Source: Puccinia triticina (taxonomy: Eukaryota > Basidiomycota > Pucciniomycetes > Pucciniales > Pucciniaceae). Taken from it: DNA of 64,000 nt. Both the position numbers and the translations under genes were made by a program. The notes beneath the pieces were generated by a model. That model was not told where the DNA came from. It did no database searches and was given only the letters and a program-made list of their open reading frames with translations. Positions 45,457-55,847 of the stretch are shown here, piece by piece; position 1 is the stretch's first letter, and every line of letters begins with the position of its first letter. The stretch is from contig NC_070558.1 of assembly GCF_026914185.1 (NCBI RefSeq), positions 6,395,501 through 6,459,500 of the forward strand, given 5' to 3'.

Positions 45457-48439
45457 AATATTTTTCCTCCAGGTGCCATTCATGATTTCTTTCTTAGCCA
45501 AATTTTTCACTTTGTGCACAAGTCCCTCCCTGCAGGAGGGGCCGCTTTGCGGCCAGCCACAGCAAGCCTCCCACAGGGTCCTGAAAGTGGGTTTGGGCTT
45601 AGTTTGGTTCATGTAGCAACGCGGTTTGATTGCGGGGGAGCAAGCAGGGCACCGCGAGTACCCCTCTGTCCATGGAGGCGGCTAAGCGGGTGTACCTGGG
45701 GATCAGAGCCGGGACAAGCTAGGGCCTCGGACGTCAGCCGCGGATAACACCACGCAAGGGCCCGGCGACTCATATATGAGTTCCTCAAGGAAGAAGAAGC
45801 ATGCCCCAGCAGCGTTCTTCCCCCTCACCAATCCCCTCCACACCCTGAGTTGCTCTCAACTTTTCAGACACCACGCACCCACCCCAGAACAAGGCGAGGT
45901 TCAGGGTGTTGACACCTGAACCCTACACCACGGGCGCAGAATTTTCAAAGTTCGTCGTCAAACCACCCAAGGCAATAATTTGACATTGACTCGCCACAGC
46001 TACGGCAAAAAGCGGTCCCGGTGAGGCAAGACCGCCAATCACCATCTTCAGACGGGCTAAGGCTAGCCTTCCACACAGCAGACCTCCTAGCCCCGTTGGG
46101 CAGGAGTTGCCATCGATGAGCCGGCAATCTCTCCACTTTACGACGGTGCTGCAAAACTGTGCTGGGCCACTGTCCAAAACAAAATGCCCTGTATTCGTCC
46201 CGGCAAGAATACCGCCCAGCCATGCACATGGCATCACAGCACAGCCCCATCACGGGCATGGCTACCTGCCACACATTTATGTACATAGATATGTAAATAA
46301 AAACAGTTGTACGGAAAACTGTAATGTAAATTTGATGGGGGTTGTGGATTAGTTTGTCAGCGATGATCCTTGTTTGCATTATCACAGTGTTGTCAAGAGG
46401 CCAACATGTTCAGCTCCACGGATGGTGGGTGGTCAGTTTGCATAAATAGAGCTTGGTCCTTTGGCCACATGAAGCACTTTCTCCTCTCAGCTTGATGTGG
46501 ACATCATTCGGCCACCCACTGAGCTTGAAGTAATGGTGAAGAGGGCCATTCTTGCGCAAGAAAATGCTGCTCTGGCTCCCGGCAAGCCCTCTTGATCTAT
46601 GCATTTGTACATATCTGGTTTCTAAATTTCTAACCCCCCCTGTACTGAGCTCTTGTATTTCTCTTTGCTTTCCACACTTCCACATTCCCTTTTGTTTTTT
46701 TTGTTGTATTCTGTTTTTCCGGGCAGATTGTTTCCTGCCTCGGATGTGTGCGCAAAAAACAATGACTCTCTAACATTTCTCACCGTTATTGGTGGCATTG
46801 TGCGTTGCACATCGCGCCCCGCTACCGCGAGCGAGCGGGCAATACCTGCCAGTTCCATCTTGCCGCGGACGGTTGCACGCGGTAGTGGTGGTGGGGTGCC
46901 GTACATGTGGCGTGCAATGTTTTGGCCGTGTGGTTTATGAGCCACTGTGTATCGGCCGTCTGTTTTGGCCACCCCGTTTGGTGGACGTGCTGCAAGCAGC
47001 CGACGTTAGTCGGCTGCTTCCGTCTGGTGACGTGGGTTTTGGACGGCGGATTGGGCGAGGGAATAGGAGACGGCTTCATGAAGCCGTCGTGGGGCCTGGC
47101 ACGGGGCCCGTGACTGGACCGTATGTTGTTGCGGGGGAGGTCCTGTCGTGAGACGTAAGGATCAGCCCGTCCCCAGAGGTTCTAGTGCACCCGGGGTGTA
47201 CCTCTTCATTGTTGCAAGAAATTCATTGTCTCATTTCTCTCAACCTGGTCGAGGCAAAGAGGTAAGAAACCCCTTTTGCCCTCCTTTCCCGCACTTGCTG
47301 CGGTGCGCCCCTGCCAGGGCAGCCGCAGCAAGTACCAGGCGAGAGCGACAGCCGAATGGACACGCGGGGTGGAGATGCTCTCAAGCCAGAGCCTGCCCCA
47401 GCAAGAAGCAGCGACCATCTTCTCACTCTTTCCTCAGGAGCCATCACCATGCGTGAAAATTTTCTTCGGCGAAGGTGAGCTGTCATTTCTGATCTTTCTC
47501 CCCAAGAAAAGTATGATGGAAATCCTTTTTACCTTTAAACAAGTCGTCCGAAAATGGGCGCAGATGAATCGGGTACATCCGGCAGACTTCTCTTTTCCCA
47601 TGAACGGATTTCTTTGTCCGCGATGCATGACCCGCTCAATGATCCAACCGTGCAGGGGTTCTGACTTTCCACTCGCTTCGTGCTCTCTTTTTTTCATTTG
47701 AGATTGAAAACTCCGTCACTGATTCCCATGATCTGTTTTGCATTTTCCTCCTGTATACCTCATCAGGTTTATGTTGCGTGTAGTTTACGAACAGAAACGT
47801 GGCTGAAAAGCAAAGGCCGAACGTTGATCAAGCCTGCATAACCGGTTTTCACAACAAACAACATGGGAATCCATTGATCGGGAAACCTTTCAGGACTACT
47901 GACGACAAAATGCTAAGACCCGCGAAAAAAAGGCTCGATACCAAATCTAGGCTCATCAGACCCGCTTTTCTTTTCTCTAGACGGGACAAGTATCGGTTCA
48001 TTTTTAGCTTGGTAAGTTCATCTCAACAGTGCGAGATCTGTACTAGGTGATCAAAAAAAACTGAACGTCTATTGCGGCAAAAACCTGACAGGCCTACCAG
48101 AGAAACTCAAATTAATTTGTGAGTATGCCAGTAATTGAGGCAGGCAATCTGAAAAAAGTGCAAGCAACTACTCACTGAAAAAAAAAAAAAAAAACGGAAT
48201 CAAGAAAGATGAGGTGTTTGATATTGGATGATATTGATAGGGTACTGCAGTGATTTAAGAGAAAATATCTTATTTGTTATGTCATCAGTGCAAACTTAGC
48301 GCCAGGTAACTGATGAATTTTAGGCTGGAAACAGCTTATTTTGGCCCATTAGTGTGTTACTAGAGTGCAGGGGCGGCTACGCCGCCCTGTATAAACCCTT
48401 ATGTAGGAAATCTGTAACAGTAAGATTTCTATAGCACTT
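45457..48439. other. No gene recognised; GC-rich patches
   Basis: Long frames on both strands near 45945-46385, 46789-47151 and 47276-47701 overlap each other and show no family I know. A hairpin GGCCGCTTTGCGGCC lies at 45540-45554 and GGGCGGCTACGCCGCCC at 48371-48387. Sequence around 46780-47160 is CpG-rich compared with its surroundings. Confidence 0.35.
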
Positions 48440-49640
48440 ATTTAAATACAAATTTTTTCACAGAACCTCTTCTTGATCTTTATCTGCCAACTGAACAACC
48501 AATAAATTAGACACTTCACGCACACGCGAAAGGCCTACATATGATTGTCCGTGTGCAAAAACTTGATTTTTAAGAACTAAAGCTACACGCTTCATGCTCT
48601 GTTAAGACTGTCCTTGACATTTATTAATTGTCATTGCAAAGGCCAAACCCACAGGAAATTGATATCAATAAAACAATACTTTCATGTACAAATCACCCTT
48701 GTGCAAGAGCGTTATCTTAGGAATGGTTACCTCTTTATACTTGTGCGGCCCTGTCACAATACGGCCGCAGATAGTATTATTGGTTACCCTTAGGACTACC
48801 AACCTGGTGCCATTGCACAAGCCGTTGGCAATACTCAAATTCCTAAGTAATACAACTGGAATGCCCACTTTCAGTTTCAAGAACAATCTGTTGAGGGGCC
48901 TTGGGTATTCCTTTGCCTTCTATTATGATTCCTACCGCTTGGAATGTTGGAGCATTGTATTTTCTAGGGTCATTTGAAGCATTTTCCACAGTCTTAAAAA
49001 TCATTGAAATGTATTTTCATCTTCTTATGATATTACCAGCCATGCAATACAATTTTGCATATGGATTGTGTTGGTACAGGAAGTTCTGCAGCTTGACAAT
49101 AATCTTGATGTCAATGCCATCACATGTAGAACTGCTTGCAAATGATCCAAGAGCGCATGTCTTCTGATGATTTGCCTCTTGAAGACCTCCATTGCACACA
49201 ACAAAAATCTGAGAAAAATGAGCATCACTTGCTACTAACAGTTGAATTGGACCAATGTTGTGAGACAGTCCTCCTTGAATAGTGAAAACAGGTGCTCTTG
49301 GGAATTTTCCCGCTTGATTGCTAAGAGTGAAGCCAAGAGAAGTAAAGGATATTGAGTTGTTGTATGTCCTTATATATCTCTGGAAGGTTTTAGCATCTGA
49401 AGATGAAGTGGATCACTGCTTCAGTTCAAGTTGCCAAAATCCAATGCTAGTGTGCGTACCTTTTGAGTCACCGGTCAACAGATTCTTCAACAACTTCGGT
49501 TATTTGGGACCAGGGGCAAAGGTGTCTGGTAATTTGAACTTTCCTTTCTGACAGAATGTTGAAAAGGCTTGATTGTTGCCATTGACATCAACTATTGCCC
49601 GCTTTTCAGGCCAATGTAGTGTCTGACAAGAAATACACGC
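48440..49640 (-). pseudogene. Internally deleted Helitron Rep/helicase
   Basis: On the minus strand the order is a Helitron N-terminal region followed directly by the very end of a PIF1-type helicase. The N-terminal part has FQRYIRTYNNSISFTS near 49380, then VFTIQGGLSHNIGPIQ, HFSQIFVV and NPYAKLYCMAGNII to about 49020. The helicase end has KVGIPVVLLRNLSIANGLCN, IVTGPHKYKEVTIPKI, then PVGLAFAMTINKCQGQ and VFAHGQSYVGLSRVREVSNL, ending about 48450. The Rep catalytic motifs and most helicase motifs are absent, so a large internal deletion has occurred. At least two in-frame stops (TGA near 48663, TAA near 48604) and others upstream show it is dead. Helitrons transpose by rolling circle; this remnant cannot. 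Confidence 0.8.
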
Positions 49641-49721
49641 CATATCACAATCTCCCAGTAGGTGCACCAGGAAAAAAAAATAGTCACTTGATGAAAAGTG
49701 ACATCATGCCTGCTCCAGCGG

Positions 49722-49797
49722 GCTACCCACCATCTACCCACCATCTACCCATCATCTACCCATCATCTACCCACAATCTACCCACCATCTAACCAGT
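49722..49797. repeat. Short 11-bp tandem repeat (ACCCACCATCT)
   Basis: About six units of ACCCACCATCT or ACCCATCATCT inside the CACTA-like element, next to its left arm. Confidence 0.85.
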
Positions 49798-49849
49798 TTA
49801 AGAATTTCCACGGGAGATCCTCAGTTTTTGCTGGGCACCACTGATCACC

Positions 49850-50740
49850 ATTTCTGGTCAGCTGATACTCAGCTTTAGCTCCCAGCTTATGCTCAGCTTT
49901 GGTGCCCAGCTCATGCTCAGCTTTGTTGCCCAGATCAGAACCAGTCCTGGCCCAGCTTATTTTCAGCTTTATTCCAGTTGTGGCTCAGCTTAGACTCAGA
50001 TTAGGACTATCATTGACCCAGCCAATGCTCAGCTTTGTACCAGTATTGGCTCAGCTGATTTTCAGCTTTGGATAAATCTCGGCCCAGCCAATGCTCAGAT
50101 TCTGAGTCTGACCACTCCTGTAACAGCTTATGCTCATCTGTGGACCAGCCTTGGCTCAGCTGATGCTCAGCTGTGGACCAACCTTGGCTAAGACAATGCT
50201 CAGCTGTGGACCAGCCTTGGCTCAGCTGATGCTCAGCTGTGGACCAGCCTTGGCTCAGCTGATCCTCAGCTGTGGACCAGACTTGGCTCAGCTGATGCTC
50301 AGCTGTGGACCAGCCTTGGCTCAGCTGATGCTCAGCTGTGGAACAGCCTTGGCTCAAGTGATATTAATCTTTTGAATAGTCTCAAAAAATCTGATACTCA
50401 GCTTTGGAACAGCCTTGGCTCAGCCAATGCTCAGCTTTGTACCAGCATTGGCTCAGCCAATGCTCACCTTTTGAAAAATTTTGGCCCAGCTGGTGTTAAT
50501 CTTTGGCACAGTATTGTCCCAGCTGATCCCAAGCTCTGCACAATCCTTTTCCAAGATGATGCTCAGCTTTGGACCATTGTTGGCTAAGCTGATGCTCAGA
50601 TTTGGAATATTCTTGGTTCAGCTGACACTTGGATTTGTTTCAGGCTTTGAATATCCAATGCTCAGCTGTGGCCCAGGCTCAGCCAATGCTCAGCTTTGGC
50701 CCAGGCTCAGTCAATGGCTACTGCTCAGCTTATGACGAGC
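49850..50740. repeat. 33-bp minisatellite (CAGCTGATGCTCAGCTGTGGACC...)
   Basis: About 26 units, most uniform at 50130-50350. Since 33 is a multiple of 3, frames stay open on both strands and encode an 11-residue repeat (SQGWSTAEHQL on the minus strand). I treat these frames (for example 50010-50357) as repeat translations, not genes, because there are no flanking exons. Confidence 0.85.
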
Positions 50741-50928
50741 ATCAGCTGTTCCTGGGAAAAAATTAGGATCAGCTCACTGTGCCACATTGAGTGCTCTGGT
50801 GCAGTCCTGCAAGCTCTACAAGTGCCGGTGGAGCAGACTTGGAGCAGTGATGGAGTAGCTCTGAAGCAGAAACCAAAGCTGCATCATGTCACTTGCCATC
50901 AAGTGACTATTTTTTTTTCCTGGTGGTG

Positions 50929-51930
50929 AGCTCCATCAGGCATACATCAAGCAAAAATCAATTGCTCGTTGTTTTCCTCCTCGCGCGAACAGGCAGGACC
51001 AATGTAAGACATTTAAAGTGAGGATTTGAGATTGAGGTTGTGGGATAAAGACTAAAATTTAGTTGTTGCTAGGAAGCGGAACAATATTTGGGTATGTTGT
51101 GGATGCCTCACATGGCGAGGGGAGTTTATTGTGAGTTGATGCCGCGTCCAATGCCCTATCCCCAGGCTGCATTAGGTAAAATCACTTTTAGTCACTGTGT
51201 CTCTGAAAGTCAAAGTCGACGGGGCAAGGGCTTGGCTATATTCCACGTACATAGCCGTGGCTCAATGCAAAAGGAAATTATTCAAAAGACATTTAGGTGA
51301 GAATGAGGAGACAAAAGACATTTAGTCACAGTGAGGGGGGTAACCAAAAGTGCAAGTGTATTATCATTTTCCAGATCCGGTGAAACAGAGCCTTGGGCAT
51401 TGTGGCGCTGGCAGTGGTGTTTGATGAAGAAAGCAATTCTTCAGGTCAGAAATGCAGTTCGAGGTCGTTAAAAAGTAAAATACACGTTCCGTGAATGTCA
51501 AGGTAGCTTAAAAAGTAGAATGGAGGGGTCGCAATTGGAGAGGCAGTGCATTTCATGAGGTGGATCTCGCGCCGGAAGAGTTGGAATTAGAGTACAAAAA
51601 ATATCACTTGCAAAAGTAACAAAGGAAAACAAAGGTAATGAATAGGTCAACGTGGCGGACAGAGCCGGCCAAAAGCTACGATGCTGAGCAAAAATGGAGA
51701 ACAGACGCCAGCCGGAAGGCTATAAATAGTCAAGCCACTTTGCAGCTGAGATAATTTTTGAATGATGGCAGATCTAGCTTTTGTGCTGCAACAAATTTTG
51801 TTGTTTAAGGTTGAGAGAAGAATCCACTGGATAATGCGCAGGAAGGACTTCACAAAAAGAAGCCATTGTGTTATGCACAAGGCCTGAAAAGACCCCTTTA
51901 GCAATCATGTAATGTGGAGCAATGGGTAAC
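50929..51930. other. No gene recognised
   Basis: Repeat-like DNA; the phrase 'gtaaaaag/cttaaaaagtagaatg' recurs at about 51468-51520. Open frames at 51088-51300 and 51647-51904 are unconvincing. Confidence 0.35.
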
Positions 51931-51933
51931 TAG

Positions 51934-52317
51934 GGCTTTGTTTGGAGCCGATATAAATATAGGTGATATAATCATTGGGTAATTCAATGAAAACTACAAA
52001 ATTCAACATAAAGCCTCCAAATATTTTTTCTAGGCAACCTACAATATTGGTCTCTTCAATTATGAAGTCAGATTCAACTGATTCAGCCATATTCAGTACT
52101 GTAGTACCATTATATTGCTTTTGACCAAAACAAAGTAATATAATGGTATTATGGTGCTGAAGATGGATGAATCAGTTAAATCTAACTTCATAGTTGATGA
52201 GACCAGTACTGTAGGTTTCCTGCAAACAAAATTGGATTCTTTATGTTGAGTTTTGTATTTTTTATTGAATTTACAAATGATTATATCACCTATATTTATA
52301 TTGGCTCCAAACAGGGC
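51934..52317. mobile_element. Tourist-like (PIF/Harbinger) MITE
   Basis: A 384-bp foldback whose ends are GGCTTTGTTTGGAGCC and the complement of GGCCCTGTTTGGAGCC, close to the known Harbinger terminus GGGCCTGTTTGG. It is flanked by TAG on both sides (51931-51933 and 52318-52320), a 3-bp duplication as expected. Arms match over nearly their whole length, with the centre near 52125. Confidence 0.8.
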
Positions 52318-52320
52318 CTA

Positions 52321-53408
52321 GGGTAGTTATGTTACCCAAATTGTGTGGATGACACAACCTAACATAACTACCCATGATTGCGTAAAGAAGTGAACATGAG
52401 TTCATGAGATGATGAAATGGCAAGTTTTTTGGGGCCACCAGGCAAACCTTTCAGACTGCTTTCTCTCCAAATCCTCCTCTCATCACGCATCCACACTGCA
52501 GATTGAGGGGAACAAGGGGGATGCGATCACATGCAGTTATTCCAGCCCTGCGCTACGTTCGAAGTGGTCGGACTGCCTGATGATGAGGAATGGACCCTTG
52601 TTATTGAAGAGGCGTACATGCAAGGTCCATCTGGAGCAACAGCATCGCTGAATCACGCCTGCCCACGCTCCGCATTCCCCTCAATCTATCCACGGATACC
52701 TAGCGCAACCGCCACAGCTGTAAACATGGCCAGATGAAGCCTGCTGCAGAGGACGAGGCAGCCCTGCAAGCTCTGCACCTCTTGTTGCACTGTCCATGTG
52801 TGTTGTGCCAGAGGCGGTCCTCTTTCTTGTCTCTGTGTTGCTGTACAAGCGGCAACTCCCTGGCACTGTCCCAGGGCCCAATAAAGGAAACATCCTCAAA
52901 GACCCTGCATTCTGAAGAAGGGTCTCATTTCCAAACAGGTCGTCCCTTGGATGCTTTCTTGTGTGTTGTGGAAAAGTGCACCTCTGGGGGTCTCCTGAGT
53001 TTGGTGTGCATACTTTTTCTCTTGGAGATACAGAGACTGGCCCTCCGGTTGATCGAAAGAGCACATGTGTTGGGGGTCACAAGGTACAAGTTTGGACGGT
53101 TGGCAAGGGTCTCTGTTGGTTGGATCAGGAAGGTGAGAGGAATATGAGATGCCATTGCATTTTTTCGCTGCCCAGTGCTGGGAACACAGCTGTAAACCAT
53201 AAGAAACATGATGATGAATTGTTTTAGCATCAGGGCGGACTTCTCCTTCCGAGGGTCCCAGCGAAACGGCGTCTTCCCTTGGAGCTCGCGGGGACATGGC
53301 GGAGTTGGCATATTATTCAAGCTAGGGCAGGATGACAAAACAGCACAGAGTACACTCGATGAAAGAAGAAAGAAGAAAAAAACAGAGTTGGACACAGAAA
53401 GAAGATGG
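52321..53408. other. FMO 3' flank, no gene recognised
   Basis: Frames exist on both strands (52734-53147 plus, 53064-52681 minus) but none shows a known motif. Part of this is probably the FMO 3' UTR. Confidence 0.35.
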
Positions 53409-53593
53409 TCAATAACCCAACTCGAGCCTGCGATTGGCGGCGGTGTCTTCTCTGGCTTTGTACTTCCACGCGGGGACATACTTCCAGCAGGCCTGGTCGT
53501 CATGGCACGCTGCGCCCTCGCCGATGCAGTCCAAGAGGAGGTTCTCGTATTCGAACTCCTTCGGCTACGGAAAGAAAAGCAAAAGGTGCAGAA

Positions 53594-53628
<35 letters not shown>

Positions 53629-55396
53629 GGAGGGAGATGAATACGAGGAGATGAGGGGTGTGGGATGGCGCGCTTACGGGCGGCATCGCATGGACTTCCT
53701 TCGACTCCGTGTGCTCGTCGTCCATCGGATGGAGCGCAAACGGCCTGCGCCCGGACCATCGCGCGGCGACCGCTCGGGCCTGATGCTCGGCCTGCACAGC
53801 AGCGCCGCCATGTGTGTGGCGCCAGCCGAAACAAAAAGCGCAGCGGTGAGAGGCCCGATGGTCAGGGTTGGAGGAGGGGTGCTTACGACAGGGAAGGGGA
53901 CGGCTTGGTGGACGAGGACGAGGAAGGCGAGCGAGGGGTCGGGGTAGAAGAACAGCTGGGTGCGGTCGAGATGGTGGACGCGGAGGCCGGGCTTCGAAAG
54001 CGTTGGGGGTCCGGAGGGAGCGGGGTCGGGGGGAAGAAGGGTGGGGGGCAGTGGCGGGGGAAGGGTGAGTGGATGGGCGGCCCAGGGCGGGTCGTGGGGG
54101 CGACAGAAGGGGAAGTCGTAGAGATAGCCGGTGGCGAAGCAGAGCAGGTCCACGTCCTCGAGCGGCCGGCCGTCGACCAGCCAGAGCTTCCCGCCTTCGA
54201 TCCGCGCGACCCGCGGCACGCGGGTGATCTGCCTCGTCCATGACGGCGCCGCCGGGTCGCCGAAGTCCCAGCCCATCTTCGCCGGGTGCGAGGCCACCGA
54301 GTACAGCTTCTTCCCACCCGTCTCGCCCCGGCCTTGCTCCTGCTCTCGGCGCATGGCTAGCTCCCGCAGAATGTCGTAGCCTGATGGCCCGATGCCGATC
54401 ACTGCTACCGTCTGCCCCCAGAAAGTCAGCCCCCCCCCTGTTCTTCCTGGATTGAATGGGTGTGCTGAGTGGCAAAAACGCTTACTTTGTGTTGGAAAAC
54501 AGCGTCCGAGGGGCTAGTGTACGCACAGGCATGGATGATTTCTTTGGGCCAAGTCGACAGCGACGGTATGAAGGGCACATAAGGCACGTTGTAATGTCTG
54601 AAGACGCCTTTGAGAAAGAGAGGGGGGTAGATATTGTCAGTCAGTGGCCCTAGCATGCCTGTTGAAGCAAACGGGGAAGCTGACCCAGATGCGACGAGAA
54701 CGAAGTCGCAGTAGACGATGGTGGTTTCTCGAGGACGATTTGGGGCGGGGGTGGGCTTGGATCGAGGATGGACCTCGACGATCCAGCGGCGGTTGCAGTT
54801 CGGGGGTGGGTGGTGATGAGCGACCCTTTGGACGAGGGAATTGAAGCGGATGAGGGGCTCTAGCCCGCGGGCAGCTTCGAGCAGGTAGGTGGAGACCTCG
54901 TGGCCGGGCGGGAAACTGCTCGCCGGGTGCTCGGTGACGAAGGGCTGGCCGTGGAAGGCCATGAGCTGCTTGGGCACATTGGTGTGCAGGCCGGCGTAGA
55001 CCGGCGAGGCGTCTATTGGCGGCGGCTCAACGGACGGCACGCCCGCCCAGTCGAAGCCGACCCGGCCGTCGCCCTTCGTGCTCTCCGGGTTCCTGCCGAC
55101 GCGCAAGCACACCCTGTGAGCCCGTGAGCGGCACCATGCGGGTGGGTGGGGCGGACTGACCAGACTCCAGCGGGCCCGCTCCTGGCTTCAAAGCACACCA
55201 CCTTGAGCTCCGTCGTCGTGGTGAGCTGCTTGAGGGCAGCAAGACCCTGGATGAAGAGGCAGGTCTCTGAGCTCGCCTGAGTCGTATGCTTCAGAAGATC
55301 GCACTTCGTACTTACGCTGGCGCCTGCTCCAATGACCACTACGTCCGTCTCCTCTTCCATCCTCGTTCGTTTCCGAGTCCGTTGGTTTCCCATCAT
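53409..55396 (-). CDS. Flavin-containing monooxygenase-like oxidoreductase (FMO)
   Basis: FMOs use FAD and NADPH to oxygenate N- or S-containing small molecules. Six exons, all in phase: 55396-55316, 55246-55161, 55092-54486, 54411-53887, 53791-53678 and 53564-53409, giving about 522 residues. The FAD-binding Rossmann motif (VVVIGAGAS-GLAALKQL, residues about 19-36) is split by intron 1. An FMO-type stretch (WPKEIIHACAYTSP) precedes the NADPH-binding motif VAVIGIGPSGYD at about 260-272, and FATGYLYDFPF is the conserved FATGY motif. The C-terminus ends RLELGY. Two further ATGs lie just after the first; M2 or M13 could also be used. Intron 5 carries a 34-base homopolymer. About 570 bp of the 5' half (intron 1 to exon 3) is duplicated in inverted orientation inside the adjacent hAT element. 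The substrate cannot be predicted. Confidence 0.9.
53594..53627. repeat. 34-base G homopolymer in FMO intron 5
   Basis: On the sense (minus) strand this is a poly-C run about 30 bases upstream of the intron 5 acceptor (CCGTAG, 53570-53565). It is a likely site of length variation and of sequencing error. A 27-base G run also occurs at 17520-17546. Confidence 0.9.
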
Positions 55397-55637
55397 GATG
55401 TCTCCCTGGGACAGCCTCGGAGCAATCCGCGCGGATGGTTCGATCTGCGGATATCCGGCGGGAGCCCTCCGCGGACAGGCCTCGGCTTGATTCTCCGGAT
55501 CTGCGGCTCATCCCATCTTCCTGTGGTCTTGTGGCTCCAGCTGCTGGCAGGCTGGTGGGTGTTTGCAGAGTACATATGGAGTATGGACAACCAAGTGGCT
55601 GCTTGGACTGCCAGAGTGCTGCTGCAGAAACATGTGG
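55397..55637. promoter_or_regulatory. FMO upstream region with CCGGATATCCG-like words
   Basis: Between the FMO start codon and the hAT target duplication. The segment 55425-55505 is rich in phrases such as GCGGATATCCGGCGGG and CCTCCGCGGA that resemble the subterminal repeats of the neighbouring hAT element although they lie outside its target duplication. Function unknown. Confidence 0.3.
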
Positions 55638-55847
55638 ATCATGAATAAGGTTGCGATCCGGCCCTCCGGGTTCGGGTATGGCTCTCCCGAGATCCGAGCC
55701 CGGTGTATCCGGCTCCGACGCCGGGTATCCGTCGGGTCTTCATCTTTTTTTTGGAAATCTGCACTCCTGAGCCTCGAAGTGATCTTTTGCAGTGCACGTG
55801 GGATCCCTAATTGCCAGCCAGCTACCTGCTTGCATCTGGCCGCGAAG

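Larger units (their letters stand above)
49665..50925. mobile_element. Non-autonomous CACTA-like element with a minisatellite core
   Basis: Ends CACCAGGAAAAAAAAATAG and its exact complement, with matching arms of about 45 bp (three mismatches), flanked by the direct triplet GTG (49662-49664 and 50926-50928). Length 1261 bp, almost the same as the CACTA-like element at 28598-29856 (1259 bp). It has no transposase; the interior is almost entirely tandem repeat. It lies directly beside the Helitron remnant. Confidence 0.75.

Noticed and set aside
46622..47151. Pair of overlapping long frames (116 residues minus, 120 plus) in a GC-rich patch
   Set aside because: No motif on either strand and no exon signals; open length is explained by high GC.
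50010..50375. 115-residue protein with an 11-residue repeat
   Set aside because: It is the translation of a 33-bp minisatellite inside a transposable element; both strands are equally open.
53665..54243. 192-residue plus-strand frame opposite FMO exon 4
   Set aside because: GC-rich antisense shadow of a real coding exon.
54426..54475. One continuous 516-residue minus-strand frame over 52925-54475 as the FMO product
   Set aside because: It reads through several introns with GT/AG ends and out of the conserved frame; the six-exon model keeps all FMO motifs in frame.
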